Shown here: piece by piece, positions 15,117 to 23,403 of the stretch
How the letters are laid out: every line of letters starts with the position of its first letter
Position numbering within the stretch: position 1 is the stretch's first letter
Source of the DNA: Syntrophomonas sp. UBA1376
GTDB taxonomy: Bacteria > Bacillota > Syntrophomonadia > Syntrophomonadales > Syntrophomonadaceae
DNA: 23,688 bases
Reading direction: 5' to 3'
Assembly: GCA_002305535.1 (NCBI GenBank)
Contig: DBRE01000096.1
Location: 1-23,688 of the forward strand
Program-made: the position numbers and the translations under genes
The notes under the pieces: generated by a model
Told to the model about the DNA's origin: nothing
The model's input: only the letters and a program-made list of their open reading frames with translations
The model's database searches: none

Positions 15117-15190
15117 ACCCAAGTTGTACCCGATAGGGTACACCATGAGTACCCGTAGGGTGCGATGACATACAAGATGGAGGTGGAAAG

Positions 15191-18100
15191 ATGGGATTCG
15201 TTCACCTGCATACCCATAGCCCTTTTTCCTTCCTGGATGGGGCCAGTTCCATTGAAGCTCTGGTAGAGCGCGCTGCCCAGCTGGATATGCCTGCTCTGGC
15301 CATAACTGACCACAACAATGTTTCCGCGGCGGTTAAATTCCATCAGACCGCCTCCCGGGCAGGTATCAAGCCCATCCAAGGAACGGAGGCAGAGCTTCCC
15401 GGAGGTTATCACCTAACTTTGATTGCCCGTAATGCCCGGGGGTATGCTTCCCTATGCCGTCTGCTGACCCGCAGCCATCTATCTAATCCCCGGGGCAAGC
15501 CCTGTTTGGATCCCAACTGGATGACCGAAATGGAAGATGTCCTGGTACTATCGGGATGCCGCCAGGGACAAATTCCCGTCCTCATCCTCAAGGGACACTA
15601 CCGACAGGCTCTGGAGTGTGCCCGGCACTATCGGGATGTGCTGGGCAAAGAGAACTTTTATATAGAAATGCAGGATACTCTGCTGCCGGGTAATCAGCGC
15701 CTCAACCATAGACTTATGCAGCTGGGGGACTGCCTGGATCTGGAATCGGTAGCCACTAATAATGTCCATTATGCTGACCGCCAGGATTTCATGATCCACG
15801 ATCTGCTGATATGTGTTAACCACCTGCTGCGTATAGATGACATCCACCCAGCCCGTCCTCTTAATGCCGAACAGTACTTAAAGTCCACAGCCTCTATGGA
15901 GGAACGCTTTAGCTTTTGCCCCCGGGCTCTTGCTAATACAGCACTTATCGCTGAACAATGTCAGGGAGTTTTGACTGGATCCCCAGTACATTTCCCCCGT
16001 TTTGCCTCCCCACCCGGAGGAGATGCGGCCGCTTACCTGCGCTCGCTTAGTTATGCCGGAGCTCGGGAGCGCTATGGAAAAATAACTCCTTTGGTGCAGC
16101 AGCGTCTGGATTATGAGCTGGGAATTATTGAGCAGATGGGATTTGCTGACTATTTTCTTGTAGTATGGGATGTGGCCCAGTTTGCCCGCCGCCAGGGCAT
16201 TCGTTATGCTGGTCGGGGCTCGGCAGCTGACTCCCTGGTCTCTTACTGTCTCTTTATATGTGATGTGGATGCCTTGCAAAGAGGCCTTCTGTTTGAGCGC
16301 TTTATGAGCCCGGAACGTTCTCAGTTACCCGACATCGATATTGATTTTGAAGCCCGCTATCGTGATCGGGTCATCGACTATGTTTATAAAAAGTACGGAA
16401 CTGAAAGAGTAGCCCGGGTATCTACCTATAACACTTTTAGGGCTCGCTCAGCGGTAAGGGATATCGGCAAGGTGCTTGGTTTTGATGAAGTCGAATTAGG
16501 CAAAATCGCCAAAAGCCTGCCCCATACTTATGCCGATCGTATCCGTGGTCTGCTTGACCATCTGCCTGAACTGCGTAATAGTCCATTAAAAGAACAGCGT
16601 TTTCAGCTGCTCCTGGATGTATGTGAACACATAGCCGGATTTCCGCGTTTTCTGGGCACTCATCTGGGAGGTCTGGTGATCAGCAACGTTCCTTTAACTG
16701 ATTTTACCCCCCTGCAAAAATCAGCCCTGGGGCCTGTTATTACCCAGTTTGACAAAGATGATATAGAAGCATTAGGACTGGTGAAACTGGATCTTTTATC
16801 CCTGCGAACTCTTTCGGTAGTCCAAGATACTGTCCAACAGATCCAGGAAACGGGTATTTCTTTGGAGTATGATCGCATTGATCTGGATGATAGTGCTACT
16901 TATGATATGATCAGTCAAGGTGAGACCATCGGGGTTTTCCAGCTGGAAAGTCCCGCCCAGCGTGCCCTGCAGACCCGCTTGGGAGCCAGCCATATGGAGG
17001 ATATAGTGGCCAGCATGGCCCTGATTAGGCCGGGCCCTATCAAAGGCAATATGGTCGATCCCTATATTCGCCGTCGTCAAGGTCAGGAAGAAATAACCTA
17101 CCTGCACCCGCTATTGAAACCGATCCTGGAAAAGACCTATGGAGTAATACTCTTTCAGGAACAGGTGATCGAAATCGCCATTGCTGTTGCCGGATTCACT
17201 CCCGGGGAAGCTGATCGACTGCGACGGGTAATGACCCATGCCCGTTCCCAGCGGGTAATGGAGGAAATCGGCCAGCATTTTGTGGAAAAGGCAGTCCAAA
17301 ACGGTATCGATGCAGGTGTAGCCAAGTCCATATTTGCTTGTATGGTAGGCTATGCCAGTTATGGGTTCTGCGAAGCTCATGCAGCCGCCTTTGCCACTAC
17401 TAGCTACAAGACCGCCTATTTAGCGAAACATCATCCAGCTCAGTATTTCGCGGCCTTGTTGAACCATCAGCCTATGGGATACTATCCTTCCTACATAATT
17501 GCCACCGAGGCACGGCGGCGCGGTATCAAGCTGCTGCCCGCCGATGTTAATGAAAGCCCAACTGACTGCCGCGCGGAATCGTCTACTGCAATTAGGATCG
17601 GCCTAAAATTAATTAAAGGTATCAGCAGCTCCACTCTTAATTCAATTCATCAACAGCAGGGTTTGCGTCCCTTTGCTTCGGCGACGGATTTTATAGAAAG
17701 AGTTGCTCCTCCCCAGGATGAGGCTGAGAATATAGTAAAATGTGGCGCTTTGGACAGTTTGTATGCCAACCGCCGTGAACTTTTGACTCTTCTTCCCCAG
17801 CTGGGATCAACCAAGAGCAGTCTATTTGCCGACCAGCTCCCCCATACTATCACTGACTTTTCTGCACCACAGAAGCGGTACATGGAACGAGATCTGCTGG
17901 GGTTGGATGTACAGGAGCACTTTATGACCTTTTGGCGTCCCTGGCTACAGCAGCGGGGTATACTTTCATCCCAGGAACTAACCGCCCTGAGATCCGGATC
18001 TTACGTACAGGTCGCCGGACTGCTCCTGCACCCTCATCGTCCCCCTACCCGTAGCGGACGCATAACTGTTTTCTTTGCTCTGGAGGATGAGTTTGGGTTA

Positions 18101-18271
18101 ACCGATGTCACTATGTTTGAAGAGGCTTATAAGAAGTGGGGAAGTGAAATATTTATTCCCTCCGAAGGAATAATGATGGTCAGGGGAAAGCTAAATAAAA
18201 GAGGCCGGGGCTTAACGATCATAGCCGATCAGGCAAAACTCCTGCCCCTTAGATTCCCCCAAAAGAAATAG
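15191..18271 (+). CDS. dnaE2: Error-prone DNA polymerase III alpha subunit DnaE2 (ImuC)
   Basis: DnaE2 is a replicative-type polymerase used for damage-induced mutagenesis and lesion bypass with ImuB. The product is 1026 residues, shorter than DnaE1 (~1150). An N-terminal PHP domain begins FVHLHTHSPFSFLDG and has ITDHNN at 38-43. The polymerase palm has GRGSAADS at 341-348, PDIDIDF with Asp383 and Asp385, and KLDLLSLRTL with the third catalytic Asp534, so it should be active. SYGFCEAHAAAFA and LNHQPMGYYP are typical DnaE2 segments. A shortened OB-fold region ends the protein. GGAGGTGG lies 4 bases before the ATG. The upstream SOS promoter probably drives it, but a ~450-base repeat region intervenes, and I see no separate LexA box at this gene. 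Confidence 0.92.
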   Translation: MGFVHLHTHSPFSFLDGASSIEALVERAAQLDMPALAITDHNNVSAAVKFHQTASRAGIKPIQGTEAELPGGYHLTLIARNARGYASLCRLLTRSHLSNPRGKPCLDPNWMTEMEDVLVLSGCRQGQIPVLILKGHYRQALECARHYRDVLGKENFYIEMQDTLLPGNQRLNHRLMQLGDCLDLESVATNNVHYADRQDFMIHDLLICVNHLLRIDDIHPARPLNAEQYLKSTASMEERFSFCPRALANTALIAEQCQGVLTGSPVHFPRFASPPGGDAAAYLRSLSYAGARERYGKITPLVQQRLDYELGIIEQMGFADYFLVVWDVAQFARRQGIRYAGRGSAADSLVSYCLFICDVDALQRGLLFERFMSPERSQLPDIDIDFEARYRDRVIDYVYKKYGTERVARVSTYNTFRARSAVRDIGKVLGFDEVELGKIAKSLPHTYADRIRGLLDHLPELRNSPLKEQRFQLLLDVCEHIAGFPRFLGTHLGGLVISNVPLTDFTPLQKSALGPVITQFDKDDIEALGLVKLDLLSLRTLSVVQDTVQQIQETGISLEYDRIDLDDSATYDMISQGETIGVFQLESPAQRALQTRLGASHMEDIVASMALIRPGPIKGNMVDPYIRRRQGQEEITYLHPLLKPILEKTYGVILFQEQVIEIAIAVAGFTPGEADRLRRVMTHARSQRVMEEIGQHFVEKAVQNGIDAGVAKSIFACMVGYASYGFCEAHAAAFATTSYKTAYLAKHHPAQYFAALLNHQPMGYYPSYIIATEARRRGIKLLPADVNESPTDCRAESSTAIRIGLKLIKGISSSTLNSIHQQQGLRPFASATDFIERVAPPQDEAENIVKCGALDSLYANRRELLTLLPQLGSTKSSLFADQLPHTITDFSAPQKRYMERDLLGLDVQEHFMTFWRPWLQQRGILSSQELTALRSGSYVQVAGLLLHPHRPPTRSGRITVFFALEDEFGLTDVTMFEEAYKKWGSEIFIPSEGIMMVRGKLNKRGRGLTIIADQAKLLPLRFPQKK

Positions 18272-18296
18272 GAGGTATGCAATACCATACCTCCCT
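18260..18296 (-). terminator. Terminator between convergent dnaE2 and HU genes
   Basis: GGAGGTATG (18271-18279) and CATACCTCC (18286-18294) form a perfect 9-bp stem with a 6-base loop. On the minus strand it is followed by TATTTCTTTT, so it serves the HU gene. The first base overlaps the dnaE2 stop codon, and the plus-strand tail is only weakly T-rich. Confidence 0.75.
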
Positions 18297-18315
18297 TGAC
18301 TTTGGGTAAACAAGA

Positions 18316-18645
18316 CTATTTTTTCTTGGCGGCCTTTTTCTTAGCAGCCGCTTTGGGAGCTGCTTTCTGTCCAGATGCAACAGCTTCCTTTAAGGATTTG
18401 CCGGGTTTAAAAGCGGGGACTTTTGTGGCAGGAACTTTGATTTCCTGTCCAGTGGCCGGGCTGATGACCTTTCTTTCCTTCCGGTCACGAACCTCAAAGC
18501 TACCGAACCCAATAATTTGCACCTTGTCACCCTTGGACAAAGCCTGCTGAACAGTTTCGACTACAGCATCAAGTGCTTTGGCTGCATCCTTCTGGGTGAT
18601 CTCAGCCTTCTCCGCTAACGCTTTGACAAGTTCCGATTTGTTCAC
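18316..18645 (-). CDS. hup: HU-family DNA-binding protein with Lys/Ala-rich C-terminal tail
   Basis: HU dimers bend and compact DNA. The 109-residue product starts MNKSELVKALAEKAEITQKD, and the HU signature GFGSFEVRDRKERKVISPAT is intact, followed by the KVPAFKPGKSLKEAV end of the core at about residue 92. Classical HU stops there (~90 residues). This one continues with a ~17-residue tail of Lys, Ala and Pro (QKAAPKAAAKKKAAKKK), reminiscent of histone H1 or mycobacterial HupB tails. The GTG start at 18645 is chosen because GGGAGG lies 8 bases upstream; an in-frame ATG at 18681 would put that site inside the gene. A TTTCCC/GGGAAA hairpin lies upstream at 18689-18709. The gene stands alone, with a strong terminator. 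Confidence 0.92.
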   Translation of the reverse strand: MNKSELVKALAEKAEITQKDAAKALDAVVETVQQALSKGDKVQIIGFGSFEVRDRKERKVISPATGQEIKVPATKVPAFKPGKSLKEAVASGQKAAPKAAAKKKAAKKK

Positions 18646-18864
18646 TACATAGTCCTCCCTTTTCAGTGAAATTAAAACCATAGTTAACTTTCCCCAAAAA
18701 AACGGGAAATCCTGCTATTAAACTAAAAAAGATGCAATATTTTTTCTTCATCCTATAATTTTGTACCAATACTCAAATTCTTCCATCTAGATAAGTCTTT
18801 TATTCATCAAGTCCATAATGTGGGACTTTAATAGTATATTACCCCTTCAAGCCCGATAAATACG

Positions 18865-19902
18865 CTAATCAATAATTTCTTGAATGATAATATTGCGGTC
18901 AGTAGCCAGGTTGTAGAACTTATTATCATCCACCATAACGATCGGTCGGGTTGGCTGAGAAGGATCGATATAGACTACTACCCCTTTTTCATTGTTGGAG
19001 AGGAGAACTTGATTCCCCACATAAAAGTTGGTTATTTTGTCATAAAACACTTTGACAATGCGGGGATCCAATCGTCCAAAGGATTCCTGCCACAGTACTT
19101 CTGCAGCTGTGTAGGGAGAAGAACGAGTCGAGTAAGGCCGATCCGAGGTAATTGCATCGTATACATCTGCCACTGCTGTGACCGCTGCATAAAAAGGAGT
19201 TTTATAGCCTTTAACACCCATGGGATAACCGCTTCCGTCAGCTCTTTCGTGATGCATTAGGGCGGCATTGGCAATTTCAGTGGAAAAGGATCCGCTTTGA
19301 ACAACTAGGTCATAACCCAACATAGTATGTTTCTTCATTTCTTCAAATTCTTCATCAGTAAGCTTACCGGGTTTGGTTAAGATGGCTCCATCAATTTGGA
19401 CTTTACCTATATCATGCAAAAGTCCCGCTGTACCCAGTTCTCTAATGGTTCCCTCACCCAACTTTAGCCAGCGACCAATCAGTATGCATAATAAAGCTAC
19501 GTTTACCGAATGGGTAAAAAGATAATCATCCTTATCTTTCATCAAGCGCATCTGACGAAACAGGTCATTTTCGTCAAAAACCTGTAGAAATAGCATATCA
19601 GTAGTCTTTCTTATTTCTTCCCCATCCATGGGTTTGCCTAGCTTAGCTTCCATCATGAAATTCTTAACTACATGTAAGGATTCAACATAAGTATCAGAGA
19701 AGTCCTTGCCGCTCCGACGTTTAGGTCGGGAATCCATGATAAAAATCTCCTCGATACCTCTCCTAGCAAAAGAATTTAAGTGTTCCTGGGTGATTACGGT
19801 TCCTTGCGCTAACAGAAGTTGAGAATCATAACTGTAAAGATCCTTACCAGTGCGGGATCCCGGTTTTAGATTACTGACCTTTATCCGCAGCAAAGACTTC
19901 AT
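18865..19902 (-). CDS. HD-GYP domain phosphodiesterase
   Basis: HD-GYP proteins hydrolyse cyclic di-GMP (some cGAMP) with a di- or tri-metal centre. In the 345-residue product, an N-terminal domain (about 1-100) starts RIKVSNLKPGSRTGKDLYS and fits the small region usual in this subfamily. The HD-GYP domain follows with HSVNVALL, LLHDIGK, HTMLGY, and HHERADGSGYP, then VADVYDAITSDRPY, so metal-binding and GYP residues are present. No receiver domain or membrane segment is visible. AGGAGG directly touches the ATG at 19902, so a TTG three codons in (19893, spacing 9) may be the real start, giving MLRIKVSNLKPG; I keep the ATG as annotation. It lies 55 bases after nif3 and is probably in the same operon. 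Confidence 0.9.
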   Translation of the reverse strand: MKSLLRIKVSNLKPGSRTGKDLYSYDSQLLLAQGTVITQEHLNSFARRGIEEIFIMDSRPKRRSGKDFSDTYVESLHVVKNFMMEAKLGKPMDGEEIRKTTDMLFLQVFDENDLFRQMRLMKDKDDYLFTHSVNVALLCILIGRWLKLGEGTIRELGTAGLLHDIGKVQIDGAILTKPGKLTDEEFEEMKKHTMLGYDLVVQSGSFSTEIANAALMHHERADGSGYPMGVKGYKTPFYAAVTAVADVYDAITSDRPYSTRSSPYTAAEVLWQESFGRLDPRIVKVFYDKITNFYVGNQVLLSNNEKGVVVYIDPSQPTRPIVMVDDNKFYNLATDRNIIIQEIID

Positions 19903-19957
19903 CCTCCTAGCCTTATTTCTCTCCCTATTCTACACAATTCTCGCGCGTTCCTGCTTT

Positions 19958-21094
19958 TTACAGTTCTTTTATACCAAAGTCCTCCCAAGGAGGAGTTACA
20001 GATATCGGTATATATTCAACCTGCCAGCCAGCTTGAGAACTCTCTTTCTCCAATAAATGACACACCTCTTGCACCACCAGTTCTTCAGTTGCCTGATGGC
20101 CGGCATCGATCATGGCTAATCCTAAGGCTGCCGCATCTCTGGCTTCATGGTATTTCAAGTCACCGGTGATCAGCACATCAGCCTGCCCGGCGATTTCCTT
20201 TATAAAGCTGGCTCCGGAACCACCGACTACCGCAACTTTTTGCACCAAATGTTCCCTATCTCCTACAAGTCTTAGAGCAGGCAAGTTCAATTGGGACTGC
20301 ACCTGTTCAGCTAACTTGCCTAAAGTGACCGCCTGAGACAGCCTTCCTGTCCTTCCTGGGCTATACATGGTTCCGGAATTTTCAAGTTTATAGACATCAT
20401 AAGCCACTTCTTCATAAGGATGCGATTGCTGCATAGCCTCAATGACCGATTTTAAGAGATGCTGTGGGCAGATAGTTTCCAAACGAAATTCGTCTACCTT
20501 TTCCAATTGGCCGGTCTGGCCGATAAAAGGTTGAGTACCTGGCCCCGGTCTAAAAGTACCCACACCCAGAGATTGGAAAGTGCACTCCGAATAATTGCCG
20601 ATAAAACCGGCTCCGGCACTGCTGATAGCTGCGCGAACCTCATCCACATGTGTAAGTGGTACGTAGACTACCAGTTTGTACAAAGTCTCATAGCTACCAG
20701 CGGTTCTCAGTGGCAACGGTCCAATGTCTAGTAAACCAACCCTCTCAGCCAGTATTTGGTTTACTCCTTTAGAGGCGCTGTCCAAATTGGTATGGGCTAC
20801 ATATAGACTGATGTCAGCCATAATGAGTTTGCGAATCAAGCTTCCCACCGGTGAATCGACTTTAATACTGGATAAGGCCTTAAAAATTAAGGGGTGATGC
20901 GTAATTATCAGGTCGGCATTCTCCTGCCAAGCCTGATCCAATACCTGGTGATCAAGTTCCAAAGCCACCACCACTTTGGCTACTTCACGCCCCATTGAAC
21001 CTACCTGTAATCCAACATTGTCCCATTGTTCGGCCAAATCCAATGGGTAATGCTTCTCCATCAGAGCAGCAATGTCCTTTACTCGAGCTTTCAT
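19958..21094 (-). CDS. Nif3/DUF34 family dinuclear metal protein (YqfO type)
   Basis: Members form hexameric toroids with a dinuclear metal site; the biochemical role is unsettled although some are annotated as GTP cyclohydrolase I type 2. The product is 378 residues, the long YqfO form with a PII/CutA1-like insert (about 130-230) between the two Nif3 halves. Metal-ligand segments are visible: LIITHHPLIF, YVAHTNLDSA, TGDLKYHEA and DAGHQATEE. WDNVGLQVG near residue 24 is a family hallmark. GGAGGTG precedes the ATG. It overlaps the trmK stop by 4 bases (ATGA), the order known from other Firmicutes (yqfN-yqfO), so the two are coupled. Confidence 0.93.
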   Translation of the reverse strand: MKARVKDIAALMEKHYPLDLAEQWDNVGLQVGSMGREVAKVVVALELDHQVLDQAWQENADLIITHHPLIFKALSSIKVDSPVGSLIRKLIMADISLYVAHTNLDSASKGVNQILAERVGLLDIGPLPLRTAGSYETLYKLVVYVPLTHVDEVRAAISSAGAGFIGNYSECTFQSLGVGTFRPGPGTQPFIGQTGQLEKVDEFRLETICPQHLLKSVIEAMQQSHPYEEVAYDVYKLENSGTMYSPGRTGRLSQAVTLGKLAEQVQSQLNLPALRLVGDREHLVQKVAVVGGSGASFIKEIAGQADVLITGDLKYHEARDAAALGLAMIDAGHQATEELVVQEVCHLLEKESSQAGWQVEYIPISVTPPWEDFGIKEL

Positions 21095-21759
21095 GGTAAA
21101 TACACCTCCAATGCTTCCAGTTTACTATCCACTTCCTTCAGCAAGTGATTGCTGCGATTAGTTTTACTCTGAATTAAGCTCTGGCGAGTGCGCTGATAAC
21201 TTCTCCAAAACAGCTGTCGATAAGCCTGGGCCGCAGGATCAGTTTGGTGGAGCAGAATTGGCCCTATGTCCAGTTCCAGAGGAGAGAGGTGATAGGGCTG
21301 TCCACCGGGAAGGGCTACTAAAATATTGAAAAAATGATGGTTTTGCTGCACCAGCTTTTCGTCAGTGAGTATCCAACCTTGCCGGGCCAAAGCCCCACGC
21401 AAGGCACCCGGTCGGCTCATGGGCTGAAAAACGAAGCTGTCAAAGCTGCTGGCTTTAATCCAATCATAACTGAGTACCTGCACCATAGTATCGCCTCCCA
21501 TACCAGCCATGACTACACTCTTTACTTCCCCTGGTAGCAGGGGCTGGAGGCCATCTCCTTGACGCACATCGATATGATTGACATAAGGACTGTTAGTAAT
21601 TGCCTTACATAATCGTTGATAGGGGCCGTCCCCTAGCTCAGTAGCTATGACTCGAGGAACAATTTGCTGCTCTATCAGATATATCGACAAAAGAGCATGA
21701 TCGGCACCAATATCAGCCGCCGGCTGTCCCGGTATCAGCAGTCCTGCTATAACTTGCAA
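21091..21759 (-). CDS. trmK: tRNA (adenine(22)-N(1))-methyltransferase
   Basis: TrmK methylates N1 of A22 in the D-loop of bacterial tRNAs using S-adenosylmethionine. The 222-residue product has the SAM motif AADIGADHALLSIYL, then ATELGDGPYQRLCKAI, VRQGDGLQPL and VVMAGMGGDTM, all typical. Family proteins commonly begin ...L..RLQ.IA.L, and here the frame is open upstream with LKRLQVIAGLL. The only ATG/GTG/TTG start is TTG 21759, which is 15 bases from the GGGGGA site. CTG at 21768 is 7 bases from it, so a non-standard CTG start is possible. A TTGCAT-N18-TATGAT promoter lies just upstream. Leads a probable trmK-nif3-HD-GYP operon. Confidence 0.92.
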   Translation of the reverse strand: MQVIAGLLIPGQPAADIGADHALLSIYLIEQQIVPRVIATELGDGPYQRLCKAITNSPYVNHIDVRQGDGLQPLLPGEVKSVVMAGMGGDTMVQVLSYDWIKASSFDSFVFQPMSRPGALRGALARQGWILTDEKLVQQNHHFFNILVALPGGQPYHLSPLELDIGPILLHQTDPAAQAYRQLFWRSYQRTRQSLIQSKTNRSNHLLKEVDSKLEALEVYLP

Positions 21760-21797
21760 ACGTTTCAGATCGATTTCCCCCTGTAAATGCTGATATT

Positions 21798-21827
21798 ATC
21801 ATACATGGAAGATGCTGGTCGATGCAA
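21798..21827 (-). promoter_or_regulatory. Promoter for trmK-nif3-HD-GYP
   Basis: On the minus strand TTGCAT (21827-21822) and TATGAT (21803-21798) are 18 bases apart. The predicted start near 21791 leaves a very short leader before the GGGGGA site. Confidence 0.5.
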
Positions 21828-21835
21828 ATAGACAT

Positions 21836-21862
21836 AAAAAAACCCTGACCTTGGCCAGGGTT
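21836..21862 (-). terminator. Terminator of the TrpB2-type gene
   Basis: AACCCTG (21841-21847) pairs with CAGGGTT (21856-21862), with an 8-base loop. On the minus strand seven T residues or more follow. It lies 15 bases beyond the gene's stop and separates it from trmK. Confidence 0.85.
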
Positions 21863-21876
21863 AAGGTTTTTGTGTT

Positions 21877-23238
21877 TTATATCTGGGGTAGGCTCTTCAG
21901 GCTTTCCTGGAGGTCTTCTTCGGAAAACTCGATGTCTTCCATTTCTCCTGACAAATAGCGATCATAGGAATACAGATCCAGGTGCCCGTGACCACTTAAA
22001 TTGAAGAGTATAGTTTTGCTGACCCCTTCTTCTTTGGCCTGCAAGGCCTCATCGATGGCAGTGCGAATAGCATGGGCTGACTCTGGTGCCGGTACAATGC
22101 TTTCCGTCTGGGCAAATATCATAGCCGCCGCAAAGGTAGCATTTTGTTTGACTGCCACCGCTTCTAGCAAACCATCATGATAAAGCTGGCTGACCAGGGG
22201 CGATTCGCCATGGAAGCGTAGTCCGCCGGCATGGATGCCTGAGGGTGTGAAATTGTGCCCCAGAGTATACATTTTCATAATAGGTGTCAACCCGGAGGTG
22301 TCAGAGAAGTCGTAAGCAAATACACCTTTGGTCAAAGTCGGACAGGCGGCGGGTTCGACCCCAATCAAGCGGATATTTCTACCCGCCAATTTATCAGGCA
22401 CAAATGGAAAAGCTATACCCGCAAAATTACTGCCGCCTCCACAACAACCGATAACTATGTCCGGATAATCATCGACCATTTCTAACTGGAGGCGAGCTTC
22501 CTGGCCGATAATAGACTGATGGATACAGACATGATTCAAAACGCTGCCCAGCGAGTAATTGGTATCCTCACGCTGAAGAGCATCTTCGATCGCTTCACTT
22601 ATGGCCATGGCTAGAGATCCGGGGGTATTAGGATCTTTGGCTAATTCAGAGCGCCCACTCTCGGTGAGGGTACTGGGACTGGCCACACATTTTCCCCCGT
22701 ATAATTCCATGATGGAACGACGATAAGGCTTTTGGGTGAAACTGATCTTTACCATATAGATCATGGCTTCCAGTCCAAATTGTTTACAGGCCAAAGACAA
22801 AGCCGTTCCCCACTGGCCAGCACCGGTTTCAGTAGTAAGGCGCTTAATACCCTGAACTTTGTTAAAGAAAACCTGGGGCAAAGCGGAATTTAACTTGTGA
22901 CTGCCTACCGGGCTGCTACCTTCATATTTGTAATAAATACGGCAGGGCGTATCTAGAGCTTTTTCCAACTGACGAGCACGAAACAGAGGCGAAGGCCGGA
23001 ACTGTCTGTAAAGCTCCTGTACCTCAGCCGGGATCTCAATAAACCTTTCCGTGGATACTTCTTGAGCAATTAATTCGCGCGCAAATATAGGCTCTAAATC
23101 AGCCGGGGCCAATGGTTGTTTTGTCTGGGGATTTAATCCAGGTTCAGGAAGATTGGGCATATCTGCCTGGACATTGTACCAAAAGCGGGGCGTCTTATCC
23201 TCAGGCAGTATAATTTTGGTGAGCTGTTCTCTACTCAT
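21877..23238 (-). CDS. trpB: Tryptophan synthase beta chain, TrpB2 type
   Basis: TrpB uses pyridoxal phosphate to join indole with L-serine, giving tryptophan. The 453-residue product is longer than TrpB1 (~400) and has the N-terminal TPRFWYNVQADMPNLP segment typical of the TrpB2 subfamily. The PLP-binding lysine lies in EGSSPVGSHKLNSA. ETGAGQWGTALS is the conserved substrate loop, and CCGGGSNFAG binds the cofactor phosphate. LSGHGHLDLYSYD lies near the C-terminus. No trpA or other trp genes are adjacent, as is usual for TrpB2, so it may salvage free indole or use another amino acid acceptor. GAGGAG lies 9 bases before the ATG, and a promoter is visible upstream. Confidence 0.92.
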   Translation of the reverse strand: MSREQLTKIILPEDKTPRFWYNVQADMPNLPEPGLNPQTKQPLAPADLEPIFARELIAQEVSTERFIEIPAEVQELYRQFRPSPLFRARQLEKALDTPCRIYYKYEGSSPVGSHKLNSALPQVFFNKVQGIKRLTTETGAGQWGTALSLACKQFGLEAMIYMVKISFTQKPYRRSIMELYGGKCVASPSTLTESGRSELAKDPNTPGSLAMAISEAIEDALQREDTNYSLGSVLNHVCIHQSIIGQEARLQLEMVDDYPDIVIGCCGGGSNFAGIAFPFVPDKLAGRNIRLIGVEPAACPTLTKGVFAYDFSDTSGLTPIMKMYTLGHNFTPSGIHAGGLRFHGESPLVSQLYHDGLLEAVAVKQNATFAAAMIFAQTESIVPAPESAHAIRTAIDEALQAKEEGVSKTILFNLSGHGHLDLYSYDRYLSGEMEDIEFSEEDLQESLKSLPQI

Positions 23239-23288
23239 CTCATCGTTCTCCTCTCATCTAATCTAATCTAAGCTAAAAAGCTTGGTTT

Positions 23289-23317
23289 AGTGTATCACTT
23301 AAAGATTGGTTGGGCAA
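23289..23317 (-). promoter_or_regulatory. Promoter for the TrpB2-type gene
   Basis: On the minus strand TTGCCC (23317-23312) and TACACT (23294-23289) are 17 bases apart. The ~45-base leader contains an AAGC-TTTTT-GCTT-like palindrome and three TTAGA repeats before the ribosome binding site. Confidence 0.5.
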
Positions 23318-23360
23318 GTCTCGATTAGGTTTTCCTATCGACATAATCATCAAAACATAT

Positions 23361-23389
23361 TTGACCGATATCGACCCGATACCTATAAT
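23361..23389 (+). promoter_or_regulatory. Promoter of the TPP-riboswitch transcript
   Basis: TTGACC (23361-23366) and a perfect TATAAT (23384-23389) are 17 bases apart, placing the start near 23396, just ahead of the riboswitch. Confidence 0.8.
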
Positions 23390-23403
23390 GAGATTAACTG
23401 AAA

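Larger units (their letters stand above)
14758..15180. repeat. Non-coding repeat island with terminal and nested inverted repeats
   Basis: This gene-free stretch between the DUF6504-like gene and dnaE2 is bounded by imperfect inverted repeats: 14758-14776 against 15162-15180, matching at 17 of 19 positions (GCGATGACA...AAGATGG). Inside, 14791-14817 (TAGCCAGTAGGTT..CCATG.GCACCT) recurs inverted at 14972-14998 with 24 of 27 matches, and flanking CGATATAG copies (14830-14837 and 14951-14958) sit at nearly mirror spacing. GGGTACACCATGAGTACCC (15136-15154) is a further, looser relative. No credible ORF is present. It looks like a miniature element or composite of intergenic repeats inserted into the SOS operon. 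The dnaE2 ribosome binding site directly abuts its right end. Confidence 0.75.

Noticed and set aside
14735..15412. Open frames of 60-114 codons on both strands in and around the repeat island
   Set aside because: They run through inverted repeats and hairpins or into the dnaE2 gene on the opposite strand, have no family resemblance, and several overlap each other.
18809..18828. AAGTCC/GGACTT hairpin after the HD-GYP gene as its terminator
   Set aside because: The stem is only 6 bp and neither strand has a following T-run, so it is too weak to list as a terminator.
23250..23270. Short ATCTA/TTAGA pentanucleotide repeat upstream of trpB2 as a phase-variation tract
   Set aside because: There are only about three units, and the tract is in an untranslated leader where slippage would change nothing obvious.
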